DNA of 16,508 bases, from contig JAAYLO010000286.1 of the NCBI GenBank assembly GCA_012521855.1, forward strand, positions 1-16,508, written 5' to 3'. The notes beneath the pieces are model-generated. The model ran no database searches, was not told the origin of the DNA, and saw nothing but the letters and a program-made list of their open reading frames with translations. This stretch comes from Halanaerobiaceae bacterium. Its GTDB lineage: Bacteria; Bacillota; Halanaerobiia; Halanaerobiales; DTU029. Shown piece after piece: positions 7,482-15,307 of the stretch. Position numbers and translations under genes: made by a program. Position 1 is the first letter of the stretch. Every line of letters starts with the position of its first letter.

Positions 7482-9578
7482 ATGTACAAAACCTGGGAAA
7501 CAGAAATAGCAGGCAGGCCATTAGTTATTGAAACCGGAAAAATGGCTAAGCAGGCTAATGGCACTGTTTTGATCAGGTATGGAAATACTTCTGTACTGGT
7601 AACAGCCACCATGTCTGAACCCCGTGAAGGCATAGATTTTTTCCCTTTAATGGTAAACTATGAAGAAAGGGAATATGCTATAGGCAAAATACCCGGAAGT
7701 ATTACAAGAAGAGAGGGAAAACCACGGGATACAGCAACACTGGCAGCCCGTTTGATTGATAGACCTTTACGGCCCCTTTTTCCAGAAGGTTTTAATCATG
7801 ATGTACAGATAATCTGTACAGTTTTATCTGTTGATAGTGACTGTGAAGCTGATATTACAGCCATGAACGGTGCTTCAGCTGCACTGATATTATCTGATAT
7901 TCCATTTAGTGAGCCGATAGCTGGTGTAAAGGTTGGTTTAGTTGATGGAAATCTTATTATTAACCCTGGTGAAGAAGAGAGAGATAGAAGTGATTTAGAT
8001 CTAACTGTGGCAGGTACAGAGGATGCTGTTTTAATGGTTGAAGCTGGTGCTAATGAGGTTCCTGAAGAAATAATGATTGAGGCCATTGAATTAGCCCATG
8101 AAGAAATTAAAAAATTAATAGCTTTTCAGAAGAAAATAAGAGAAGAAGCAGGAAAAGAGAAAATAGAATATGAGATTCAGGAAATAGAAGGGGAACTGGA
8201 GAAAGAAGTAAGGGAATATGTGACTGAAAAACTTGATGATGCCATCCGTACTTTTGAAAAACTGACAAGAAATACAAAGATTGATGAGGTTAAAGAAGAA
8301 ACTATCGAATATTTTAAAGAAAAGTTCATTGATGATGAAGATCTTGATGAGAAAATACGGATGATCTCTAAATTGCTGGAAGGTATAAACAGAGAATTAA
8401 TCCGTAAAATGATTTTAGAAGAGGGAATAAGGCCTGATGGAAGGAAACCTGAAGAGATAAGGCCGATTTCCTGTGAGGTTGGAGTAATTCCCAGAGTACA
8501 TGGTTCAGGTTTATTTACCAGGGGGCAGACACAGGTTTTAAGTGTAGTGACACTTGGTGCAGTTTCCGATGAACAGATCCTTTTCGGCCTTGGAGAAGAT
8601 GAAACAAAAAGATATATGCATCATTATAATTTTCCTCCTTTCTGTGTTGGAGAGACAAGCCCTCTCCGGGCACCTGGAAGAAGGGAAATCGGTCATGGGG
8701 CTTTAGGAGAAAGAGCTCTTGCACCAATGATTCCCCCACAGGAGGAATTCCCTTATACAATCAGAGTCGTATCAGAGGTTCTTGAATCCAATGGTTCCAG
8801 TTCACAGGCCAGTGTCTGCGGAAGCACACTTGCTTTAATGGATGCCGGTATTCCCATCAAAGAACCTGTTGCCGGTATTGCCATGGGTTTAATGAAAGAA
8901 GATGATAAGGTTGCCATTTTATCTGATATCCAGGGTCTGGAGGACTTTAATGGAGATATGGATTTTAAAGTAGCCGGAACCAAAAACGGTATAACAGCCA
9001 TCCAGATGGATATAAAAATAAAAGGAATTTCAAAAGAGATTCTGATTAAAGCACTGGAACAGGCCCGAGAAGGCAGGTTATTTATTCTGGGTGAGATGTT
9101 AAAGGTAATTGATAAACCCAGGCCGGAATTGTCACCATATGCTCCTCTGATGTCTACCATGAAGATTGACCCTGAAAAGATCAGGTTTGTTATTGGTCCG
9201 GGCGGGAAAATGATCAATAAAATAATTGATGAAACAGGCGTAACAGTGGATATTGATGATGACGGAACAGTTTATATAATGGCTGATAATCAGGAAGCAG
9301 GCCAGGCAGCAGAGAGGATGATCTATAATCTGACGAGAGATGTTGTAGTTGGTGAATTATATGAAGGTACTGTGAAAAAGATTATGAATTTTGGAGCTTT
9401 TGTAGAGATATTGCCTGGTAAAGAAGGACTTGTTCATATCTCTCAGCTGGCTGATTATCATGTCAAAGATGTAGAAGAAGTAGTTTCTATAGGCGATAAA
9501 ATATTAGTAAAAGTAACAGATATTGATAAACACGGCCGTATTAACCTGTCCAGAAAAGAAGCCTTAAAGGCAGAGTGA
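7482..9578 (+). CDS. pnp: Polyribonucleotide nucleotidyltransferase (PNPase)
   Basis: A 698-residue phosphorolytic 3'-5' exoribonuclease that degrades mRNA, releasing nucleoside diphosphates. Domain order is normal: first RNase PH-like core (about 1-230; GKIPGSITRREG, ARLIDRPLRPLFPEGF), an all-helical linker (about 230-310), second RNase PH core starting RPDGRKPEEIRPIS (about 318), KH domain with FVIGPGGKMINKI (about 567-580), and S1 domain from GELYEGTVKKIMNFGAFVEI (about 624 onward). Active-site pieces GSGLFTRGQTQ and SDIQGLEDFNGDMDFKVAGT, with the metal/phosphate Asp residues, are intact. GAAGGAGG precedes the ATG. A strong terminator follows, so pnp ends the operon. Confidence 0.98.
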   Translation: MYKTWETEIAGRPLVIETGKMAKQANGTVLIRYGNTSVLVTATMSEPREGIDFFPLMVNYEEREYAIGKIPGSITRREGKPRDTATLAARLIDRPLRPLFPEGFNHDVQIICTVLSVDSDCEADITAMNGASAALILSDIPFSEPIAGVKVGLVDGNLIINPGEEERDRSDLDLTVAGTEDAVLMVEAGANEVPEEIMIEAIELAHEEIKKLIAFQKKIREEAGKEKIEYEIQEIEGELEKEVREYVTEKLDDAIRTFEKLTRNTKIDEVKEETIEYFKEKFIDDEDLDEKIRMISKLLEGINRELIRKMILEEGIRPDGRKPEEIRPISCEVGVIPRVHGSGLFTRGQTQVLSVVTLGAVSDEQILFGLGEDETKRYMHHYNFPPFCVGETSPLRAPGRREIGHGALGERALAPMIPPQEEFPYTIRVVSEVLESNGSSSQASVCGSTLALMDAGIPIKEPVAGIAMGLMKEDDKVAILSDIQGLEDFNGDMDFKVAGTKNGITAIQMDIKIKGISKEILIKALEQAREGRLFILGEMLKVIDKPRPELSPYAPLMSTMKIDPEKIRFVIGPGGKMINKIIDETGVTVDIDDDGTVYIMADNQEAGQAAERMIYNLTRDVVVGELYEGTVKKIMNFGAFVEILPGKEGLVHISQLADYHVKDVEEVVSIGDKILVKVTDIDKHGRINLSRKEALKAE

Positions 9579-9604
9579 TTTTGTGAAAAATCAATAAATA
9601 TTAC

Positions 9605-9638
9605 AAAACATAAACTGACTGCTAGTTTATGTTTTTTT
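9605..9638 (+). terminator. Rho-independent terminator after pnp
   Basis: AAAACATAAACT (9605-9616) and AGTTTATGTTTT (9624-9635) make a 12-bp perfect stem with a 7-nt loop, running into seven T residues (9632-9638). It lies 26 bases after the pnp stop and should end the large operon. Confidence 0.92.
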
Positions 9639-9722
9639 ACTTTATGGGTCTTAAAACATAACTGCAATTTAAGTGGTAATTAATTCTAATATAAAAACAG
9701 GCTCGTGTTTTATTTAAATGTA

Positions 9723-9731
9723 TGATATAAT
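9723..9731 (+). promoter_or_regulatory. Extended -10 promoter upstream of the JAB-DinG gene
   Basis: TGATATAAT is a perfect TGn-TATAAT extended -10. No good -35 is present at 16-18 bases (only a poor match near 9703), which extended -10 promoters tolerate. Transcription would begin near 9738 and give a 60-nt leader. A small AAAACA/TGTTTT inverted repeat (9694-9699, 9706-9711) lies just upstream and could be an operator or chance. Confidence 0.6.
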
Positions 9732-9797
9732 AAAAAAAATGGTGGTGAAGGAACAGGCTTATAAATATTCATTTTGTGAAATTTCAGGAGAAATGAA

Positions 9798-12269
9798 ATG
9801 GAAAATATAAAAGAGTTAATGAGTGAAAATGTAATTATAGATATAAAAAATAAAATAGAGGAGGCAGGCGGACAGGAAATATTCCTGCTTGGATATATAG
9901 ATAAAAAAACAAAAAAAGTTACTGATATTGATCTTCTGGCAAGGGGTAATAGCAATATGGTTCCCGCTATTATCTCAGATTTAAAGCCAGGTATGATGAT
10001 AATACATAATCATCCCTCTGGTGACTTATCTCCCTCAGCAGCTGATATCAGGGTTGCCTCCCGTACTGGAAATAATGGTATCGGTTTTGCCATTATTAAT
10101 AACGAAGTTACTGATATATATGTAGTTGTTGTACCCAAAATACCGGATGAGGAAATAAAGATTGATAAAGATGAGATTATTGATATTTTTTCTCCCGGAG
10201 GGCAGATGGAGAAATTGTTGAGGGATTATGAATACAGGGAACAACAGCTTGCCGTTCTTGAGAAAATTATTGATTCCTTAAATGAACACAGGTATCTTTT
10301 TGTAGAGGCAGGAACAGGTACAGGCAAATCCTTTGCCTATCTTCTGCCTGCTTTATACTGGTCAGTTAAAAATAAGGAGTGTGTAGTAGTCTCCACGAAC
10401 ACTATAAATTTGCAGGAACAGCTGATGGGAAAAGACCTTATTTGTTTAAAAAAAATACTGCCTTTTTCCTTTAAGGCTGTGCTTGTAAAAGGCAGGAACA
10501 ATTATGTCTGTAAAAGAAAACAGAAATTGCTGGAAAAGCGCTCTGCTGATATATATTCAGATAATCCTGATAAACAGGAGGAGTTAGTGAAAATACTGAA
10601 CTGGCTGGAGAACACGGAGACCGGTTCCAGGTCAGAATTAAGTTTTGTTATAAAAACAGATATATGGGAAGAACTGGCTTCTGAGAGTGATCTGTGTTTA
10701 AAGACAAAGTGTCCTTATTTTAACTCCTGTTTTTTTATGCTGGCCAGAAAAGAAGTCTTCAGTGCAGATTTGCTTATTGTAAACCATCATCTATTATTAT
10801 CAGATGCAGTTCTGAAAAGTGAAAATGCTGATAATGATAATGGAATATTACCGAAATACAGAAAACTTATTATTGATGAGGCCCATAATTTAGTGGATAC
10901 TGCCACAGCACATCTGGGGGAACCCTTTTATATTGCTGCTGTAAACAAGTATTTTCAAAGACTTTACCACAATAAATATTCACTTATACCAGCTTTACGG
11001 GAAAAACTGGCCAGACTGAAATCAGCTGATCTGGACAGATTTTTGAAGATCATCGATAATAAGATAATCCCGCAAATACTCAAGATAAAGGAGATAAGTA
11101 CAGGATATTTTAATGTATTTGATAATATTCTTGAAAATGAGGAAAAGGTAATACGGGTTGATGAAAATACGAAAGCAGGCGAACATTGGCAGGATATATT
11201 GGAATATAGTGAAAATATGCTTTTACATCTTCAAAAAATGGGCATATATCTTCAGGAACTATATGAGGAGATAATGAAACTGCCTGCTTCTGATATATAT
11301 GATTTTGATGAAATGCTCATTGAACTTGAATCCTATATCCTGAGATGCCAGCTCTTTATTAAGGCACTGGACTTTAATATAAAGGCAGAAGATTCTGACT
11401 ACGTTTTCTGGATAGAAAAAAAGGGAGAAAACATTATAAATCAGGAAAATGCCCCGCTGGATATTGCTGGCTTAATGGCTGAGCTTTTATGGGACAGGCT
11501 TGATACCCTGGTACTTACTTCTGCAACATTAACTGTTAATAAGGATTTTTCTTTTTTTCAGAAATCACTGGGACTTGAAAAGAGTGATACCTTGCAGGTA
11601 GAATCCCCCTTTAATTACTCAGAACAGGCAGAACTGCTTATTCCTGAAGATATTCTTCCTGCAAATTCACCCGGCTTTATAGAGTCAGTTATTGATGATC
11701 TGGAAAAAATACTTCTGGCTGTTGCTGGAAGAACCATGGTTCTGTTTACTTCATACAGGATGCTTAATTATTGTGAACAAAAATTAAGGGATTCTTTGCA
11801 GGAAGCCGGTATAAATATTCTGGCTCAGGGAAATCACTCCAGAAACTACATAATAGAAAGATTCAAACAGGAGGAAAATCAAATTATCTTCGGAACTGAC
11901 AGTTTCTGGGAAGGGGTTGATATAAAAGGAGATAATCTTCAGCTTTTGATAATTATGAAACTGCCTTTTCCTGTTCCGGATGAACCTGTTGCTGCTGCCC
12001 GGATGGAAATGCTGAAAAAAGAAGGGAAAAACCCCTTTTTTCAATATAGTATTCCCCGCGCTGTTATACGATTTAAACAGGGATTCGGCAGGCTGATACG
12101 ATCAAAAAAGGACAGAGGGGTTATTATCTGTTTTGACAATAGAATAATTACAAAACAGTATGGGAAGTTTTTTCTGAATTCACTACCTGAGGATTGCCCG
12201 GTAAGATATCTATCAATAGATTCATTAACCAAAGAGGGGGTTATCTTATGCTTAGAAAGACCACACTGA
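9798..12269 (+). CDS. dinG: DinG/XPD-family Fe-S DNA helicase with N-terminal RadC-like JAB domain
   Basis: An 823-residue superfamily 2 helicase, by family expected to unwind DNA 5'-3' during repair or at R-loops and G-quadruplexes. Residues about 1-115 form a RadC-like JAB domain: Glu27, then H70-N-H72-P-S-G-D with Ser80 and Asp83, exactly the JAMM pattern H-x-H-x7-S-x2-D. The helicase follows: Q-like motif REQQ near 147, Walker A AGTGTGKS (171-178), four Fe-S cysteines C238, C300, C305, C311, DEAH (360-363), motif III-like VLTSATL, motif V TDSFWEGVDIKG, and motif VI QGFGRLIRS. Bacillus DinG has a DnaQ-like exonuclease at the N-terminus; here a JAB domain takes that place. The ATG has CAGGAG 8 bases upstream. 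The 3' end overlaps the next gene by 22 nt. The helicase call is firm; the JAB activity (peptidase or DNA-related) is unknown. Confidence 0.93.
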   Translation: MENIKELMSENVIIDIKNKIEEAGGQEIFLLGYIDKKTKKVTDIDLLARGNSNMVPAIISDLKPGMMIIHNHPSGDLSPSAADIRVASRTGNNGIGFAIINNEVTDIYVVVVPKIPDEEIKIDKDEIIDIFSPGGQMEKLLRDYEYREQQLAVLEKIIDSLNEHRYLFVEAGTGTGKSFAYLLPALYWSVKNKECVVVSTNTINLQEQLMGKDLICLKKILPFSFKAVLVKGRNNYVCKRKQKLLEKRSADIYSDNPDKQEELVKILNWLENTETGSRSELSFVIKTDIWEELASESDLCLKTKCPYFNSCFFMLARKEVFSADLLIVNHHLLLSDAVLKSENADNDNGILPKYRKLIIDEAHNLVDTATAHLGEPFYIAAVNKYFQRLYHNKYSLIPALREKLARLKSADLDRFLKIIDNKIIPQILKIKEISTGYFNVFDNILENEEKVIRVDENTKAGEHWQDILEYSENMLLHLQKMGIYLQELYEEIMKLPASDIYDFDEMLIELESYILRCQLFIKALDFNIKAEDSDYVFWIEKKGENIINQENAPLDIAGLMAELLWDRLDTLVLTSATLTVNKDFSFFQKSLGLEKSDTLQVESPFNYSEQAELLIPEDILPANSPGFIESVIDDLEKILLAVAGRTMVLFTSYRMLNYCEQKLRDSLQEAGINILAQGNHSRNYIIERFKQEENQIIFGTDSFWEGVDIKGDNLQLLIIMKLPFPVPDEPVAAARMEMLKKEGKNPFFQYSIPRAVIRFKQGFGRLIRSKKDRGVIICFDNRIITKQYGKFFLNSLPEDCPVRYLSIDSLTKEGVILCLERPH
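12232..12240 (+). promoter_or_regulatory. Shine-Dalgarno deciding the LysM-hydrolase start
   Basis: AAGAGGGGG lies inside the end of the helicase gene, 7 bases before the ATG at 12248. The resulting protein begins MLRKTTLIIIALIFF, a proper signal or anchor sequence. Starts further upstream would bury this segment behind extra polar residues. Confidence 0.65.
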
Positions 12270-13168
12270 TAATTATTGCACTAATATTTTTTATCATTTA
12301 TTCATTTACTCTTAAAGCCGGTCCTGAATTCCGCCTTATCTATGTTGTCCAGGACGGGGATACCTTAAGTGAAATAGCACAGAGTTTTGGTATATCTTTG
12401 AAAGAACTTTTAAAAGGCAATAACCTGAAAGAAAATACAACAATCAAGGTAGGACAGGAATTATTGATTCCCAAAATAGAGAAAGAAGAGAAGAAACATA
12501 TCTGGAATTACACATTTTATGATAATCAATCCAGATTGCCTGAGCTGAAACTGGATCTTGGCAATGTTTACTCAGTTAGAATTGATCCGGGGATGAAACT
12601 GCCTGATGTCAGTAAGATACCGAAGGATAAGATAATAACCTATCATGTGGCAAAAGGTGATACACTTTATGATCTGGCCCGTAGTTTTAATACCTCTATC
12701 GGAGTGATCATGGCATTAAATGATCTGGATAAAAGCACAATCAGAATAGGTGACAAACTGAAATTACCGGTTAATAATCTGACACCAAGACAGATTCTGG
12801 CAAGAACAGTTACAGATGAAGATGTTGAATTACTGGCCCGTATTATATATGCAGAAGCAAGGGGAGAACCATTTATCGGGCAGGTTGCCGTGGGAGCGGT
12901 GGTTATAAATAGGGTTCTGAGCTCCTATTTCCCAAATACATTCAGAGGAGTTATCTATCAAAAAAATCAGTTTTCAGCAGTAAATGACGGCCAGATAAAC
13001 TTAACCCCCAACAGGACAGAATATAGAGCTGCCCGGGAGGCATTTAATGGAACTGACCCTACAATGGGCTCATTATATTATTATAATCCTAAAATTGCTA
13101 AAAACCAGTGGTGGTTTAAACAGAGACGGGTAATGGTAACTATTGGTGATCATGTCTTTACAAAATAA
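12248..13168 (+). CDS. Double-LysM, SleB/CwlJ-type cell-wall (cortex) hydrolase
   Basis: From the preferred ATG the protein has 306 residues. Residues 5-22 are a hydrophobic signal or membrane anchor. LysM 1 (about 31-75, VVQDGDTLSEIAQSFGIS) and LysM 2 (about 131-174, HVAKGDTLYDLARSFNTS) bind glycan strands. Residues about 191-304 are a Hydrolase_2 (SleB/CwlJ) domain: LLARIIYAEARGEP with the likely catalytic Glu203, GQVAVGAVVINRV, and a C-terminal W-x(n)-IGDHVF block. SleB itself is a germination-specific lytic enzyme that attacks spore cortex containing muramic-delta-lactam. B. subtilis SleB uses a PG_binding_1 domain; LysM variants also occur and some act on vegetative wall, so cortex specificity is not proven. 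It overlaps the helicase gene by 22 nt and ends at a terminator. Confidence 0.9.
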   Translation: MLRKTTLIIIALIFFIIYSFTLKAGPEFRLIYVVQDGDTLSEIAQSFGISLKELLKGNNLKENTTIKVGQELLIPKIEKEEKKHIWNYTFYDNQSRLPELKLDLGNVYSVRIDPGMKLPDVSKIPKDKIITYHVAKGDTLYDLARSFNTSIGVIMALNDLDKSTIRIGDKLKLPVNNLTPRQILARTVTDEDVELLARIIYAEARGEPFIGQVAVGAVVINRVLSSYFPNTFRGVIYQKNQFSAVNDGQINLTPNRTEYRAAREAFNGTDPTMGSLYYYNPKIAKNQWWFKQRRVMVTIGDHVFTK

Positions 13169-13184
13169 GCTATATACAAAGAGC

Positions 13185-13209
13185 GAGGCTTTAACAGGCC
13201 TCTTTTTTT
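13185..13209 (+). terminator. Terminator between convergent hydrolase and amidase genes
   Basis: GAGGC (13185-13189) and GCCTC (13198-13202) form a short stem with an 8-nt loop, followed by seven T residues (13203-13209). It fits termination of the plus-strand LysM-hydrolase transcript. On the minus strand the same stem is followed only by GCTCTTTG, so it would be a weak terminator for the amidase gene. Confidence 0.75.
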
Positions 13210-13219
13210 ATCTCTGTTA

Positions 13220-14383
13220 TTATTTATAATAAATGCTGTAAAAAATGATATGTCCACCAGTACTGGCATTTTCTTCACCTGATAATAATATTTTAACCCC
13301 CTTGATGCCATTAATGGAAAACAATGTTTTAAGTATAGCCTGGAGGGAAAAATGCTCAAACTCTGCTCCGGCATTTATTTTTTCTGGATTTATTGTGAAA
13401 TCAACTATTGCCAGCCCATCCTGTATCCTTAAAGAATTAATACGAGTCCCGTCAGGAATGGGTGAAATTAAGCCTGGAGGCGGGCTCATCAATTCTTTTA
13501 TGGCTGATATTGCCAGTATCTCCTTAAAATCCAGGGTGAGGTATTCCTTTTCAAAGAAACTTGCTGTTGGAAAAGGCATTTTAACCCCTGTTAAGAAAAG
13601 CTCCTGATCTGAAAACGAAATATAGTAAAGAGAGTTTTCTTCTGATACAGAAATGTCATTTTTCAGCAACTCATGAACTGGATTTTCTTCAAGGGAGGGT
13701 TTATTGAAATTTTCCTGAAAATAGTTGACAATTCCATTTTTGATCCCGAGGGCTATTTTTTTTTGATAGGCAGGGTCAGATAGGAAACTCCGGTCTGCAG
13801 GGTTTGAAAGAAATCCAGTTTCAATTAATATCCCCGGACATTTTATCATATTCAACACATAATAATCCCCTTTTTTCAGTGCACGGTTGTTCTCCTTGCG
13901 CAGCTTTACCAGTTCTTTTTGCACAAACTCTGCGAGTCTTTCGCTTTCCGGTGAATTTATTTTATAAAAAATCTGGCTTCCGCTGGGCTGGCTGGAAGGA
14001 TAGTTGTTTCCATGAATACTGATAAAAAGATCTGCTTTTGCATCATTGGCTATCAAGGGTCTTTGCCGCAAATCTTTGTTCCTGCTGTTCTGGTATAATT
14101 TGTCTTCTGTTCTGGTCATAATTGGGATTATATTCACTTTTTTTAATTCTTCATACAAATATTTAGCAATTGCCAGATTGATATCCTTTTCAAGGAGATT
14201 CCCATAACTGGCACCTGTGTCGATGCCGCCATGTCCTGGATCAATGACCACTTTAAAGATCATGGTACTGGAATTGGAGGGAATTGTTAAGTAGTGTTGA
14301 TTAATAAAAAGAAGTGAGAAAAAAATAAGCAGTAATACTATGGTGATAATCCTTAATGGTTTTATAGTTAATATATAATACAT
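13220..14383 (-). CDS. N-acetylmuramoyl-L-alanine amidase (Amidase_3) with C-terminal GerMN domain
   Basis: A 387-residue protein. Residues 10-28 are an N-terminal membrane anchor or uncleaved signal. Residues about 43-225 are an Amidase_3 zinc domain: VVIDPGHGGIDTGA (His51), LLEKDINLAIA (Glu65), FISIHGN (His124) and ILIETGFLSNP (catalytic Glu188). It cleaves the bond between N-acetylmuramic acid and the peptide stem. CwlD of this family does so in spore cortex as the first step to muramic-delta-lactam. Residues about 245-375 match a GerMN domain (PIPDGTRI, DGLAIVDFT, EFEHFSLQAILKTLFS), known from the sporulation protein GerM. CwlD of B. subtilis lacks this domain. AAGGAG lies 6 bases before the ATG. 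It is transcribed towards the LysM-hydrolase gene and divergently from the deacetylases. Confidence 0.9.
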   Translation of the reverse strand: MYYILTIKPLRIITIVLLLIFFSLLFINQHYLTIPSNSSTMIFKVVIDPGHGGIDTGASYGNLLEKDINLAIAKYLYEELKKVNIIPIMTRTEDKLYQNSRNKDLRQRPLIANDAKADLFISIHGNNYPSSQPSGSQIFYKINSPESERLAEFVQKELVKLRKENNRALKKGDYYVLNMIKCPGILIETGFLSNPADRSFLSDPAYQKKIALGIKNGIVNYFQENFNKPSLEENPVHELLKNDISVSEENSLYYISFSDQELFLTGVKMPFPTASFFEKEYLTLDFKEILAISAIKELMSPPPGLISPIPDGTRINSLRIQDGLAIVDFTINPEKINAGAEFEHFSLQAILKTLFSINGIKGVKILLSGEENASTGGHIIFYSIYYK

Positions 14384-14415
14384 AATACACTCCTTATTTT
14401 AATAATTGTTTTTAA

Positions 14416-14421
14416 TATAAT
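14416..14421 (+). promoter_or_regulatory. Possible -10 box for the deacetylase pair
   Basis: TATAAT on the plus strand in the divergent region, about 110 bases before the preferred start of the first deacetylase gene. No convincing -35 is seen at normal spacing, so the assignment is weak. Confidence 0.3.
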
Positions 14422-14450
14422 TTATATGACACATATTTATAAATATATGC
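14421..14450 (-). promoter_or_regulatory. Possible sigma-E-like sporulation promoter for the amidase gene
   Basis: On the minus strand GCATATA (14444-14450) matches 6 of 7 bases of the sigma-E -35 (GCATATT form). A 15-nt spacer leads to CATATAAA (14421-14428), which matches 5 of the 7 fixed -10 bases of CATACAnT. cwlD is sigma-E controlled in B. subtilis, so the context fits. The region is very AT-rich and chance matches are likely. Confidence 0.3.
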
Positions 14451-14516
14451 AGCGGGATAACGAATATCCAGGATTTTTAATGCATAAATTTAAGCAAAAG
14501 GAATCAGTAAACTTAA

Positions 14517-14529
14517 AAAGGTGTGTGAT
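14517..14529 (+). promoter_or_regulatory. Shine-Dalgarno-like site deciding the first deacetylase start
   Basis: AAAGGTGTGTGAT resembles AAAGGAGGTGAT and precedes the ATG at 14534 by four bases. Starting there puts the membrane segment at residues 10-32, as expected for an anchored deacetylase. The open frame reaches back to an ATG at 14426, but that start lies at the divergent promoter and adds a polar 36-residue extension. Confidence 0.55.
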
Positions 14530-14533
14530 TAAG

Positions 14534-15307
14534 ATGGATTTTATATTTACCCCGGCCAGAAGGCTTATCTTCTTCATATTGATAAGTTTTATTATACTTA
14601 TCTTTTCATTAGGTTTTCTTCTCGGCAATAAATATGGTGAAGCAATTCCTGTCCTGAACAAAAGACTGGTGCCGATCTATAAAGTTGCCAGGGATGATAA
14701 AATGATTTCAATAACCCTTGATGGAACCTGGGGAGCTGATTATACTGACAGGATTCTGGAGATATTACGTGATAATGAGGTAAAAATCACCTTCTTCTTT
14801 GCAGGATACTGGTTGGAAAAGTATCCGGAAATGGTAAAAAAGATAGCCTCTGAAGGGCACGAGATAGAAAACCATTCTTATACACATCCCCATTTTAATC
14901 AATTGTCAAATCAGGAGATTGAAAAAGAAGTAAGCTCCACTTCAAAACTGATAGAGGATTTAACCGGGAAAAAACCGAGGTTTTTCAGGCCGCCCTTTGG
15001 TGAATATAATAATAATGTCATAAAAAAGATAAGTGAGATGGGTTATCAGGTTATCCAGTGGAGTATTGACTCACATGACTGGAAGGAACCAGGTGTTGAT
15101 CATATAGTAAAACAGCTTCTAAAGGCAGACAGCGGGGATATTATTTTGATGCATAATAATGCACCTGAAACAGCTGAGGCATTAAAAATTGCCTTGCCTT
15201 TATTAAAGGAAAAGGGATATAAGATAGTCCCTCTATCAGAACTGGTCTATAAAGACAATTATTTTATTGAATCCCATTCCGGCCTGCAGGTAAGAGGTGC
15301 AAATTAA
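14534..15307 (+). CDS. Membrane-anchored polysaccharide deacetylase, PdaB-like (NodB fold)
   Basis: From the preferred ATG it has 257 residues. Residues 10-32 are a transmembrane anchor and the NodB homology domain covers about 57-240. Such enzymes remove N-acetyl groups from peptidoglycan or chitin-like glycans outside the membrane. Motif 1 is TLDGTWG (61-67): the catalytic-base Asp63 is present, but the second Asp of canonical T-F-D-D-G is Gly, as in the PdaB-type spore subfamily. Motif 2 is intact (His114, His118 in NHSYTH), motif 3 is RPPFG (Arg152), motif 4 WSIDSHDW, and motif 5 LMH (His207). The next gene begins one base after its stop. Activity is plausible; its role in the spore is inferred from relatives and neighbours. 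Confidence 0.88.
   Translation: MDFIFTPARRLIFFILISFIILIFSLGFLLGNKYGEAIPVLNKRLVPIYKVARDDKMISITLDGTWGADYTDRILEILRDNEVKITFFFAGYWLEKYPEMVKKIASEGHEIENHSYTHPHFNQLSNQEIEKEVSSTSKLIEDLTGKKPRFFRPPFGEYNNNVIKKISEMGYQVIQWSIDSHDWKEPGVDHIVKQLLKADSGDIILMHNNAPETAEALKIALPLLKEKGYKIVPLSELVYKDNYFIESHSGLQVRGAN

Noticed and set aside
8753..9217. 154-codon open frame on the minus strand opposite pnp
   Set aside because: It mirrors the second RNase PH and KH region of pnp and has no family resemblance.
9739..9810. Possible 23-codon leader peptide before the JAB-DinG gene
   Set aside because: It starts at the predicted transcription start, has no ribosome binding site, overlaps the gene start and shows no regulatory codon pattern.
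12194..12247. 18-residue extension of the LysM hydrolase starting deeper inside the helicase gene
   Set aside because: No Shine-Dalgarno precedes it, and it would displace the N-terminal signal segment. AAGAGGGGG supports 12248.
13245..14022. Plus-strand open frames (120 and 72 codons) opposite the amidase gene
   Set aside because: They are antisense to a gene with a full set of catalytic motifs and show no domain or ribosome binding site of their own.
14426..14533. N-terminal extension of 36 residues on the first deacetylase
   Set aside because: The start falls about 10 bases after a -10-like box, has no ribosome binding site and places polar sequence ahead of the membrane anchor. The ATG at 14534 has a better context.
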